DNA of 11,945 nt. It comes from CAYJEQ01 sp964370185 (lineage in GTDB: Bacteria; Bacillota; Clostridia; Oscillospirales; Ruminococcaceae). Numbering within the stretch: the first letter of the stretch is position 1; each line of letters begins with the position of its first letter. Below, piece after piece: positions 1 through 6,038 of the stretch. The notes under the pieces were generated by a model. The model had not been told where the DNA came from. It did no database searches and saw only the letters and a program-made list of their open reading frames with translations. Made by a program: the position numbers and the translations under genes. The stretch lies in assembly GCA_964370185.1 (NCBI GenBank), contig CAYJIJ010000067.1:1-11945 (forward strand), given 5' to 3'.

Positions 1-299
1 GCACGCAAAAGCCTGCTTATAACATATGTCCCACCGTGGCAGGATAGCTCCACCGCATTTTCACCGGTGTAGCTCTTTGGGGCGAAAAACACTGTTGCAA
101 TGGCATCGTCAAAGACGCCGTCGCTGTCATAGAGTTTCCCTAAAATCGCGGAAAACCCCTTTACATTGTCAATATTTCTTTTACCGACGGGAGAAAAGAT
201 TTTTGAGGCAATTCTATGGGCATCATCACCCGAAATCCGCACTATACCAAGCCCCGAAGGCGCAAATGCAGTGGCTATGGCGGCTATTGTTTTATTCAT
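1..299 (-). CDS. mnmE: tRNA uridine-5-carboxymethylaminomethyl modification GTPase MnmE, N-terminal part
   Basis: This is the first 99 codons of MnmE (TrmE/ThdF), which with MnmG modifies the wobble uridine of certain tRNAs using a tetrahydrofolate one-carbon unit. The rest lies beyond the window edge. Read on the minus strand, the protein starts MNKTIAAIATAF, followed by GLGIVRISG (residues 17-25), the signature of the N-terminal tetrahydrofolate-binding domain. Near residues 76-90 it has SYTGENAVELSCHGG, the conserved end of that domain. The GTPase domain is not in view. The ATG at 297-299 is preceded by AAAGGAG at a normal distance. MnmE normally follows jag in Clostridia, which supports the call. 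A repeat array and a terminator separate it from jag, so it may be transcribed separately. I saw no convincing promoter. Confidence 0.95.
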   Translation of the reverse strand, partial: MNKTIAAIATAFAPSGLGIVRISGDDAHRIASKIFSPVGKRNIDNVKGFSAILGKLYDSDGVFDDAIATVFFAPKSYTGENAVELSCHGGTYVISRLLR

Positions 300-356
300 A
301 GTATTTCTCCTTTCGGTAAAAGAAAGATTTATTTATACATATTGTATATTTATGGT

Positions 357-666
357 GTGGGTAATCTGCGGTCGACCACAGGTCGCCCCTACAATTTTCA
401 TTTTGTTTTGGGTTGTGGGTAATCTGCGGACGACCACAGGTCGCCCCTACGATTTTTGTTTTGTTTTGGGTTGTGGGTAATCTGCGGACGACCACAGGTC
501 GCCCCTACGATTTNNNNNNNNNNNNNNNNNNNNNNNNNNNNNNNNNNNNNNNNNNNNNNNNNNNNNNNNNNNNNNNNNNNNNNNNNNNNNNNNNNNNNNN
601 NNNNNNNNNNNNNTCATTTTGTTTTGGGTTGTGGGTAATCTGCGGTCGACCACAGGTCGCCCCTAC
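357..666. repeat. 58-bp tandem repeat array, interrupted by an assembly gap
   Basis: Four visible units start at 357, 415, 473 and 631. The period between the first three is exactly 58 bp. Each unit has a 36-bp conserved core (GTGGGTAATCTGCGG, then W, then a CGACC-ACA-GGTCG hairpin, then CCCCTAC) and a 22-bp T-rich spacer ending GTTTTGGGTT. Units differ at only a few positions, for example tcgacc versus acgacc. The unit length is not a multiple of three, so this is not a protein repeat. On the minus strand each unit reads GTAGGGGCGACC...GGTCG, resembling the hairpin repeats after gyrB. It fits a REP-like intergenic repeat amplified in tandem; no function can be read from it. Confidence 0.9.
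514..613. other. Assembly gap of 100 N
   Basis: Exactly 100 undetermined bases lie inside the repeat array, the usual placeholder for a gap of unknown size. The sequence stops after base 41 of one 58-bp unit and resumes at base 42 of another. The real missing length is therefore probably a multiple of 58, possibly zero, and not 100. Confidence 0.95.
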
Positions 667-668
667 TT

Positions 669-701
669 AAAATCCCCCCACCAAAGGCGGGGGGATTTTT
701 T
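669..701. terminator. Rho-independent terminator after jag, possibly bidirectional
   Basis: AAAATCCCCCC pairs with GGGGGGATTTT around an inner CC/GG pair and an AAA loop, with one A·C mismatch. On the minus strand the stem is followed by TTTT, 22 bp past the jag stop. On the plus strand it is followed by a longer T run. It would end the rpmH-jag transcript before the repeat array and mnmE, and could also block antisense transcription. Confidence 0.8.
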
Positions 702-723
702 AGGGTGAATCTTTGATAAATTA

Positions 724-1569
724 TTAATCAATATCGATTTTGGAATAAAGCGGTTTATCTCCAGCTTCTTTCACATTTTCCCTCGTTGGAGCACTGCTCT
801 CATAGCTCGGTTTAGCCTGATATGGTTTTCTATCATTTCTATCCTTGTTATAAGGCTTTCTATCGTTATTATAAGGCTTTTTATCGTTATTGTATGGGCG
901 TCTGTTGTTATTATCCCTTGGTGGGCGTGAATTTCTTCTTGCCGAAGTCGAGCTGATAATCACTCTTCTGTTTGGCTCGTCACCAATGGATTTAGACACT
1001 ACTCCCTCGATTTCTGCCACTGTCGCATGAATTATTCTGCGCTCATATGGGTTCATTGGCTCAAGTGTTGAGTTTCTGCCTGTTTTTGCAGTGTTTGCCG
1101 CAAGTTTCTTTGCAAGGGAAACAAGTGTGTTCTGCCTTTTTTCACGATAATTTCCACTGTCGAGGTTAATTCTTGTGTAATTATTGTCCACACGGTTTAC
1201 CGCAAGGCCTGTAAGGTATTGTATAGCATCGAGTGTTTCGCCCCTGCGTCCGATTACTGCGCCTAAGTTTTCACCCTCAAGTGTAATATTAATTGCATCT
1301 TCGGTGGTAGTTGCTTTTGCCTCGAAATTCTCAATACCCATGTTTGTGAGGACTGTTTTGATGTATTCTATCGCATGTGTTGCTTTGTCCGCCTCAAACT
1401 CATATGAAACCTTAACTTTTGCAAGGGTGGAACCCATTCCTAAAAAACCTTTTTTAGGGAGCTGAATGATTTCTATATTTACATCTTCTCTATTTAGCCC
1501 AAGATCGGCAACTGCTATCTCAATCGCTTCTTCAACTGTTTTACCGCTTTGAATAATTTCTTTTTTCAT
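724..1569 (-). CDS. jag: RNA-binding protein Jag/KhpB (KH and R3H domains)
   Basis: Jag (KhpB/EloR) is a cytoplasmic RNA-binding protein that works with KhpA and affects cell elongation and division; it is usually encoded next to yidC. The Jag N-terminal domain is at residues 1-55, with the motif KKGFLGMG at 39-46. A KH domain follows with its GRRG loop at 107-110. An R3H domain has R177 and H181 in the RRIIH context. The last ~70 residues are low-complexity, rich in Asn, Arg, Lys, Tyr and Pro, with tandem PYNNDRK-like heptads at 225-250. The start chosen is the ATG at 1567-1569 (MKKEIIQSGKT), which matches where the family begins; upstream frame extensions need a TTG or an ATG overlapping the AAAGGA ribosome site. 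Length is 281 residues. It is the last gene of the leftward cluster before the terminator. Confidence 0.93.
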   Translation of the reverse strand: MKKEIIQSGKTVEEAIEIAVADLGLNREDVNIEIIQLPKKGFLGMGSTLAKVKVSYEFEADKATHAIEYIKTVLTNMGIENFEAKATTTEDAINITLEGENLGAVIGRRGETLDAIQYLTGLAVNRVDNNYTRINLDSGNYREKRQNTLVSLAKKLAANTAKTGRNSTLEPMNPYERRIIHATVAEIEGVVSKSIGDEPNRRVIISSTSARRNSRPPRDNNNRRPYNNDKKPYNNDRKPYNKDRNDRKPYQAKPSYESSAPTRENVKEAGDKPLYSKIDID

Positions 1570-1736
1570 AAGTATGACCATTCCTTTCTTCGAATGACAC
1601 AAAAAAACATAATAGATGTTTATAATTGTGCCATGTTTTTCGGTTGTCAGATTAGCCTGACGAGAAAAAACGGCTTTTTAATATAGTAAATTTATTTTAA
1701 ACCTACTCAATAAAACCGTGGATAACGGCAGTATTA

Positions 1737-2777
1737 TTAGTCTTCTTTATAGGTATCGCCGTATTTTTCAGCCATTCTCTTTCTTGCGGCAGAAATTTTA
1801 GAGCTGTTCATTTCTTTGTTTGTCATAGCTTTTTCTGCGTATTCTTTTTTGCCCTCTTTGAGCTTCTTTTTAGCTTCTATGCGCTCTTCACGCTCTTTTT
1901 TAATTCTTTCCTCGGACTCCGCCTTAGCTTTGGCAATCATCTCTTGAGGATTGTATATTTTATAGAGAATGAGGGTTTGCACAGCTGCAAAAATATTTGA
2001 AAACACCCAATAAAAACCAACACCTGCTGGAACTACAAAAGAAATGTATCCAGACATTAAAGGCATTGTAAAGAGCATACTTTTTGTCATGCTATTTGCA
2101 GGGTTATTTGCACCCATGTTTGCAGTGCTTTTCTTTGTGGTGATATACATCATAAGTCCACTTGTCAGTACGGATAGAATAGGCACAAGCATTAAAAGAT
2201 TAAATGCAAATGTTGGGGTATCGCCGAGATAAATTCCAAGGAAGGTAAAGTCGAATTGCTCTATTTGTGCAACAAAATCTTCACCTATCGACGCAAATGC
2301 GGCAGGGTTTGTTTGAACTTCCCTGATGATAAGCATTTCAGGGCTTCTTGCATTTTCCACATTTACAAGCGTTGCAACTATCTCCGATGCTTTGTCTATA
2401 ATGTCCTGTGGCATACGCAAAATATGCTTTAGCGGATAGTAAACCACGTCTATAAGCCCGAAAAGTATCGGAAACTGTATTAAAACTGGAAGACATCCAC
2501 TCAGTGGGTTATATTTTTCTCTTTGATATAAAAGCGACATTTCTTCATTGAGTGTTTTTGGGTCGCCTTTGTATTTTGCCTGAAGCTCTTCCATATAAGG
2601 CCTCATAGCCGCCATTTTTACAAGTCCCTTTTGCTGTTTAATCGACATTGGTAGCATAACAAGCTTTGTAATAATTGTAAATAGTATGAGTGCATAGCCA
2701 TAATTGCCTAAAAACTCATAACAATAGTACATTATCCACCCAAGTGGCGTGGATATCAGTGACATTAAAAAATCCAT
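1737..2777 (-). CDS. yidC: Membrane protein insertase YidC (Oxa1/Alb3 family)
   Basis: YidC inserts membrane proteins, alone or with SecYEG. The 346-residue protein has a hydrophobic N-terminus (3-23), TM1 about 28-44 ending in LPMSIKQQ, a charged cytoplasmic hairpin (about 50-88), the family signature YNPLSGCLPVLIQFPILFGL at 89-108, TM segments near 192-212, 234-249 and 252-272, and a highly charged Lys/Glu tail (280-346) that may form a coiled coil and contact the ribosome. No lipobox cysteine is visible, unlike the Bacillus lipoprotein form. The groove position usually occupied by Arg is Lys38 (TIITKLVMLP). A long loop (117-180) lies between the second and third membrane segments. The start is the ATG at 2775-2777, because the upstream in-frame ATG at 2789 overlaps the ribosome site. 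Confidence 0.95.
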   Translation of the reverse strand: MDFLMSLISTPLGWIMYYCYEFLGNYGYALILFTIITKLVMLPMSIKQQKGLVKMAAMRPYMEELQAKYKGDPKTLNEEMSLLYQREKYNPLSGCLPVLIQFPILFGLIDVVYYPLKHILRMPQDIIDKASEIVATLVNVENARSPEMLIIREVQTNPAAFASIGEDFVAQIEQFDFTFLGIYLGDTPTFAFNLLMLVPILSVLTSGLMMYITTKKSTANMGANNPANSMTKSMLFTMPLMSGYISFVVPAGVGFYWVFSNIFAAVQTLILYKIYNPQEMIAKAKAESEERIKKEREERIEAKKKLKEGKKEYAEKAMTNKEMNSSKISAARKRMAEKYGDTYKED

Positions 2778-2782
2778 TACAT

Positions 2783-2787
2783 CCTCC
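2783..2787 (-). promoter_or_regulatory. Ribosome binding site that fixes the yidC start
   Basis: GGAGG lies 5 bases upstream of the ATG at 2777 and overlaps the alternative ATG at 2789. This makes the downstream ATG (MDFLMSLIS) the better start. Confidence 0.7.
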
Positions 2788-2908
2788 ATTTTTTATTTCC
2801 AAAAAGAAATAAACTAAATATTAACCGACGCTACTCGCCGTTTGGAAAAAATTAATACGCTTGCAAGGCTATATTTTTATTTAGCTTTTAATTTTTCCAT
2901 AGTGTAAA

Positions 2909-3082
2909 GGGTGACATCTGTAATCAGAATATGTTTAATAAAATATTCGACCTTAAACCCATAAATTAGTGCATAGAATAAGGATGAGGACAACAGCATA
3001 CTCTCCGTCTGCTTAGGACGAAGACGCCATTATATGTGCTAATTTATAAGTTTAAGGCATGTTCTGATTACAGATGCCACCC
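2909..3082. repeat. 174-bp imperfect palindrome (MITE-like or long hairpin) between yidC and yidD
   Basis: The outer arms 2909-2933 and 3058-3082 pair over 25 positions with one mismatch and one G·U (core CATCTGTAATCAGAA). A 17-base insertion (2934-2950) interrupts the left arm. The inner arms 2951-2979 and 3029-3057 then pair over 29 positions with three mismatches and two wobbles (core ATAAATTAG). The central 49 bases (2980-3028) hold no reading frame. TA dinucleotides lie just outside both ends. The shape suits a miniature inverted-repeat element or a long RNA hairpin in the operon transcript. It fills most of the 341-bp yidC-yidD gap; the rest (2778-2908) is AT-rich with nothing recognised. 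Confidence 0.75.
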
Positions 3083-3118
3083 CTACCTCTCCCTAATTGG
3101 AAAGGAGTTTTAAACAAA

Positions 3119-3337
3119 CTATACATCATCCGGTACGGGGTCATAACCACCCCTAAATAACGGATTGCATTTCAGTATTCTCTTTGCCGAGAGATATCCG
3201 CCTTTTAATGCGCCGTATTTGCTTATTGCTTCATAGGCGTATGTCGAGCAGGTAGGTGTGAATCTACATGTCGGCGGAAAAAGCGGAGATATGCATTTTC
3301 TATAAAATTTTATTATGAGGAGAAAAAGAGTTTTCAT
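3119..3337 (-). CDS. yidD: Membrane protein insertion efficiency factor YidD
   Basis: YidD is a small, inner-face membrane-associated protein that assists insertion of membrane proteins alongside YidC. The 72-residue protein matches the whole family. It has a hydrophobic/basic N-terminal helix (MKTLFLLIIKFYRKCISP), then PPTCRFTPTCSTYAYEAI with the conserved cysteines and PTCS core, then KGGYLSAKRILKCNPLFRGGYDPVP. The ATG at 3335-3337 has AAAGGAG about 9 bases upstream. It sits directly after rnpA and before yidC, the standard order. The gene is complete at the usual length. The 174-bp palindrome follows it and could affect transcription into yidC. Confidence 0.96.
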   Translation of the reverse strand: MKTLFLLIIKFYRKCISPLFPPTCRFTPTCSTYAYEAISKYGALKGGYLSAKRILKCNPLFRGGYDPVPDDV

Positions 3338-3397
3338 AGATTGTCACTCCTTTTTTTAGTGAAGAGATGGGATATTTTCACTTTACCTTTGCACTTT

Positions 3398-3733
3398 TTA
3401 TGGGATGAGTTTTAAGGCGGTAAGATGCTGTATCATAGATTTTTTAACATCCTGCATCTTTACCTCACATGTCTTTGCTCTTGCAACAAAAACAATGTCA
3501 TACCCCTCTAAAAGATTTTGCGAACACTCCCTGTATGCAGCAGAAATCAGGCGCTTTGCCCTGTTTCTCTGCACAGCACCACCCACTTTTTTAGAAGCGG
3601 TTATGCCCACTGCATTTTTACCTCTGCGATTTTTCACCACATAAGTAACAAGCACCGGGCTAACTTTGCTATTTCCTCTTTTATACGCATTTAGAAATCT
3701 TCCATTTTTGTTGATCTTTAAAGGCTTTGGCAT
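3398..3733 (-). CDS. rnpA: Ribonuclease P protein component
   Basis: RnpA is the protein subunit of RNase P; it binds the catalytic RNA and pre-tRNA leader to mature tRNA 5' ends. The 111-residue basic protein opens with LKINKNGRFLNAYKRG, typical of the family. It has NAVGITASKKVGGAVQRNR (about 40-58) followed by KRLISAAYR, the conserved RNR motif that binds the RNA, and then GYDIVFVAR. The start chosen is the ATG at 3731-3733 (MPKPLKI). A longer version starting at GTG 3748 would use codons overlapping the GTGAGGAA ribosome site. It lies 125 bp after rpmH, with two hairpins between, so its expression is probably set below that of L34. Confidence 0.95.
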   Translation of the reverse strand: MPKPLKINKNGRFLNAYKRGNSKVSPVLVTYVVKNRRGKNAVGITASKKVGGAVQRNRAKRLISAAYRECSQNLLEGYDIVFVARAKTCEVKMQDVKKSMIQHLTALKLIP

Positions 3734-3759
3734 AATAAAATTCCTCACACGAAAACAAA

Positions 3760-3779
3760 GACCACAAATAATTGTGGCC
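3760..3779 (-). terminator. Hairpin 2 in the rpmH-rnpA gap, attenuator-like
   Basis: In minus-strand RNA, GGCCACAA pairs with TTGTGGTC around the loop TTAT, 8 pairs including one G·U. TTTGTTTTC follows, and the rnpA ribosome site lies only about a dozen bases further on. The same DNA on the plus strand would have an A·C mismatch, so the minus-strand transcript is the better folder. Confidence 0.6.
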
Positions 3780-3811
3780 CTAAAAGAAAGCTATACATTT
3801 AAGAAAACTTA

Positions 3812-3840
3812 AAGGCGATTATAGAAATAATAACCGCCTT
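3812..3840 (-). terminator. Hairpin 1 after rpmH, partial terminator
   Basis: In minus-strand RNA, AAGGCGGTTAT pairs with ATAATCGCCTT, 11 pairs including one G·U, with a 7-base loop. TAAGTTTTCTT follows, an imperfect U tract. It begins about 18 bases past the rpmH stop. The G·U would be A·C on the other strand, supporting a function in the leftward transcript. Confidence 0.65.
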
Positions 3841-3858
3841 ATAACTCAGTTTTATTTC

Positions 3859-3993
3859 TTAATGAGTTAGGCGTGCTCTGCCTTTAGCTCTTCTGCGTGC
3901 CAACACCTTTCTTCCGTTTTTAGTTTTCATTCTTTTACGGAAGCCGTGCTCTTTCTTTCTGTGCAGTTTCTTTGGCTGATATGTTCTAAGCAT
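3859..3993 (-). CDS. rpmH: 50S ribosomal protein L34
   Basis: L34 is the small, very basic protein of the large ribosomal subunit. The 44 codons read MLRTYQPKKLHRKKEHGFRK, then RMKTKNGRKVLARRRAKGRA, then RLTH, then stop. This covers the full family length with its conserved TYQP, HGFRxRM, NGRxVLxxRRxKGR signature. The usual first residues MKRTYQP are here MLRTYQP. A strong AAAGGAGG lies about 8 bases before the ATG at 3991-3993. It is the first gene of the leftward operon, divergent from dnaA as in nearly all Firmicutes. A near-consensus promoter sits upstream and two hairpins sit downstream. Confidence 0.98.
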   Translation of the reverse strand: MLRTYQPKKLHRKKEHGFRKRMKTKNGRKVLARRRAKGRARLTH

Positions 3994-4032
3994 CAAACAC
4001 CCTCCTTTCGAGGTTTAACCTTGCAGATTATT

Positions 4033-4062
4033 AGTATAACTTAAGTATATGGGCTGTGTCAA
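4033..4062 (-). promoter_or_regulatory. Sigma-A type promoter for rpmH
   Basis: On the minus strand TTGACA (4057-4062) and TATACT (4033-4038) are separated by 18 bases, a perfect -35 and a five-of-six -10. The predicted start leaves a leader of roughly 30 bases before the rpmH ATG, including its ribosome site. Confidence 0.85.
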
Positions 4063-4314
4063 GAGTTTTTTTATGTTTTATAAAAATAATTTAGCCATAT
4101 ATGCCTTTTAGGGAAGTTTCTTGCTTAGCATTTACTTTTAAAATATCAATTTACATACTAATTATATACTAAATTTATATATATTTCAATAGAAATTTAG
4201 CTTTATTTTAGCTCTAAGTATTCACTCCAATCATAAAATACTACAATTTTCACCCCATTAAAAACCCCTATATATATACTATATATAATATAACAGAAAT
4301 AACCTGTGAAAAAC
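4063..4314. other. AT-rich rpmH-dnaA intergenic region, possible upstream part of the origin
   Basis: No reading frame or RNA gene is visible. The region is strongly AT-rich. A GC patch, CCCC at 4265-4268, is followed by an almost pure TA tract to about 4292, an arrangement like the unwinding region after dnaA but without trinucleotide repeats. TGTGAAAAA at 4305-4313 is the reverse of TTTTTCACA and fits a relaxed DnaA box (TTWTNCACA). Bipartite origins flanking dnaA are known from Bacillus; a role here is inference. Confidence 0.45.
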
Positions 4315-4343
4315 TTGTAAAGTGACGCATTTTGTGATACAAT
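4315..4343 (+). promoter_or_regulatory. Probable dnaA promoter
   Basis: TTGTAA (4315-4320) and TACAAT (4338-4343) are 17 bases apart, giving a four-of-six -35 and a five-of-six -10 at ideal spacing. The leader to the dnaA ATG would be about 110 bases and contains the AACAGATA inverted pair. A DnaA-box-like TGTGAAAAA lies directly upstream of the -35, suitable for autoregulation. Confidence 0.65.
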
Positions 4344-4366
4344 GTTTTTATTGTATTTTTGTTAGT

Positions 4367-4420
4367 TATCTGTTTAAAAAAATAGTTTTTAGAATGTTAT
4401 TATAGAGTTTTCAACAGATA
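4367..4420. promoter_or_regulatory. Inverted pair of TTTTNAACAGATA motifs in the dnaA leader
   Basis: TATCTGTTTAAAA (from 4367) and TTTTCAACAGATA (4408-4420) are reverse complements at 12 of 13 positions, separated by about 28 bases. The pair lies between the predicted transcription start and the dnaA ribosome site. The longer 14-mer TATCTGTTTAAAAA recurs exactly before dnaN. It may bind DnaA or another regulator; inferred from repetition only. Confidence 0.55.
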
Positions 4421-4459
4421 TTTAACAGTTTCTTTAATTTTGGAGGTATATAAAAAATT

Positions 4460-5785
4460 ATGGAATCATTTAAACAAGCTTTTACTTATGTAACCGATTA
4501 TTGCAAGAGCAATATTTCTGAAATAGCTTATGGACTTTGGATTGGACATATTGAACCGATAAAGCTCGAAGACGGCACTGCGTATCTCAGTGTTAATACC
4601 GATTTTCAGAAAGGTATTATAGAAAGTAAATATGAAAATCTATTAAAAGATGGCTTTGAGCATGTTTTAGGTTTTGAAGTTAATATAGTTGTAAATAGCA
4701 AAAAAGTTGCCGAGGAAGTCAATCTGCCATTTTTAAACAACGAGGAAGCTCCCGTGAGTGAAAATAATGTTGTGGGCGATTACGAATTCACATTCGACAC
4801 TTTCATTGTAGGCTCTTCAAATAAATTTGCCCATGCAGCTTCACAGGCGGTTGCCGCAGACCCTTCAAGAGCATATAATCCACTCTTTATTTATGGGAAC
4901 TCCGGCCTTGGTAAAACCCATCTTCTAAATGCTATTTGCCATGAAATTAGAAAGGATAAACCAAATTCAAACATCATCTATGTAAAGGGTGATCAGTTCA
5001 CAAACGAGCTGATAGAAGCGATACAATCAAAAACCACCTCGGAATTTCAGCAAAAATACCGCAAGGCTGATATATTCTTAATCGACGATATTCAGTTTAT
5101 CGGTGGTAAAGAGAGCACACAGGAAGAATTTTTCCACACATTTAATTCAATTCACGAAGCAGGACACCAAATAGTCCTCACATCGGACAGGCCTCCCAAA
5201 GAGATAAAAACCCTTGAAGACCGCTTAAAAAGCCGTTTTGAAATGGGACTTATTGCGGACATACAGCCACCGGATTATGAAACAAGAATTGCTATTATCA
5301 GAAGAAAAGCACAGCTTTTAAATATTAATTTACCCGAGGATGTAGCGGAACATATCGCAAATCGTTTAAAAACAAATATCCGCCAGCTCGAGGGTGTAGT
5401 TAAAAAGCTAAAAGCGTATTCACTTATAGGCACAATGCCCAGTATACTTGTGGCGCAAAATGCCATTAGAGACATACTTAACGACAATCAGCCAGTACCC
5501 GTTACCGTAGAGAGGATTATCTCTGAGGTTGCAAGGACTTTTGGCGTATCACCTCAGGATATACGCTCAACTAAGAGGGCTGCACCAATTTCTAAAGCAA
5601 GGCAGGCGGCTATATACATAGTAAGGGATATTACGCAGATGTCTACCTCTGCAATAGGCGAAGAGTTTAATAGGGATCACACCACTATTGTGTATGCAAC
5701 ACAGTCGGTGGAGAAGAAGCTTAAAGTTGATTCTAAGTTTAAAGAAACAGTCGAAGATATCATTAAAAATATCAGAAACAGTTAA
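4460..5785 (+). CDS. dnaA: Chromosomal replication initiator protein DnaA
   Basis: DnaA is the AAA+ protein that binds the origin, opens it and recruits the helicase. It has 441 residues. Domain I is at about 1-80, followed by a short linker. The AAA+ core starts at TFDTFIVGSSNKFAHAA (111-127). It has Walker A GNSGLGKT (146-153), Walker B IFLIDDIQF (205-213), sensor 1 LTSDRPP (240-246), the arginine finger in RLKSRF (R259) and the sensor 2 arginine in IRQLEG (R308). Domain IV has SKARQAAIY (378-386) and the signature RDHTTIVYA (405-413). The turn before this reads EEFNRDHTT, one residue shorter than the common EFGGRDHTT. The ATG has GGAGGT 12 bases upstream, slightly far. It is divergent from rpmH, with a likely promoter at 4315-4343. 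Confidence 0.98.
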   Translation: MESFKQAFTYVTDYCKSNISEIAYGLWIGHIEPIKLEDGTAYLSVNTDFQKGIIESKYENLLKDGFEHVLGFEVNIVVNSKKVAEEVNLPFLNNEEAPVSENNVVGDYEFTFDTFIVGSSNKFAHAASQAVAADPSRAYNPLFIYGNSGLGKTHLLNAICHEIRKDKPNSNIIYVKGDQFTNELIEAIQSKTTSEFQQKYRKADIFLIDDIQFIGGKESTQEEFFHTFNSIHEAGHQIVLTSDRPPKEIKTLEDRLKSRFEMGLIADIQPPDYETRIAIIRRKAQLLNINLPEDVAEHIANRLKTNIRQLEGVVKKLKAYSLIGTMPSILVAQNAIRDILNDNQPVPVTVERIISEVARTFGVSPQDIRSTKRAAPISKARQAAIYIVRDITQMSTSAIGEEFNRDHTTIVYATQSVEKKLKVDSKFKETVEDIIKNIRNS

Positions 5786-5795
5786 TTTTAAAATC

Positions 5796-5819
5796 TTTTC
5801 AACATTTCAACAATCCACA
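5796..5819 (+). promoter_or_regulatory. Cluster of three degenerate DnaA-box-like sites
   Basis: TTTTCAACA (5796-5804), ATTTCAACA (5804-5812) and CAATCCACA (5811-5819) follow each other at 7-8 bp steps. Each differs from TTWTNCACA at one or two positions. The close spacing suggests cooperative binding, but none is a perfect box. Confidence 0.45.
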
Positions 5820-5882
5820 GATTCTTTAAAACTTTTTTCTTTTAAAAAATTAAATCTATTTTTAAACTGATTTTATAACAAT

Positions 5883-5891
5883 CTTTCCACA
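5883..5891 (+). promoter_or_regulatory. DnaA-box-like site
   Basis: CTTTCCACA differs only at the first base from TTTTCCACA, a relaxed DnaA box. Confidence 0.5.
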
Positions 5892-5964
5892 ATTAACGTA
5901 TATAAAATTATAAAAAGTTTAAAAAAAATAAGTTTTTATTATTTTAAACATTTTATTATTAAAT

Positions 5965-5973
5965 TCTTTCACA
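5965..5973 (+). promoter_or_regulatory. DnaA-box-like site
   Basis: TCTTTCACA differs at one base from TTTTTCACA, a relaxed box. TTTTAAACA at 5942-5950 and ATTTTAACA at 6026-6034 are further weak candidates on the same strand. The last one directly abuts the GC patch, where Bacillus has its box adjoining the trinucleotides. Confidence 0.4.
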
Positions 5974-6038
5974 ATAAAAAAAGCTATAAAACCGCATGTA
6001 TAAAGCTTTTTAAAACTAATCTAACATTTTAACAGCCC

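Noticed and set aside
357..666. CRISPR array
   Set aside because: The spacers between conserved cores are nearly identical to each other, the period is a plain 58-bp tandem repeat, and no cas gene is in view.
166..670. Several open frames on both strands across the 58-bp repeat array
   Set aside because: They are made of the repeat itself and N bases. The unit is not a multiple of three, so each unit reads in a different frame; the real gene at the left end is mnmE on the minus strand.
1570..1602. Longer jag beginning at TTG 1602
   Set aside because: The extra residues are not family-like and the ribosome site lies inside them; ATG 1569 is better.
1646..1661. Hairpin GTCAG/CTGAC in the yidC-jag gap as a terminator
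   Set aside because: The stem is only 5 bp and no U tract follows on either strand.
1717..1725. DnaA box CGTGGATAA (reverse TTATCCACG), the closest match to the strict consensus in the window
   Set aside because: It is a single site with one mismatch between jag and yidC, far from the origin and without neighbours; chance is enough to explain it.
5132..5142. TTTTTCCACA inside dnaA as an origin site
   Set aside because: It fits a relaxed DnaA box but lies in conserved coding sequence and is isolated.
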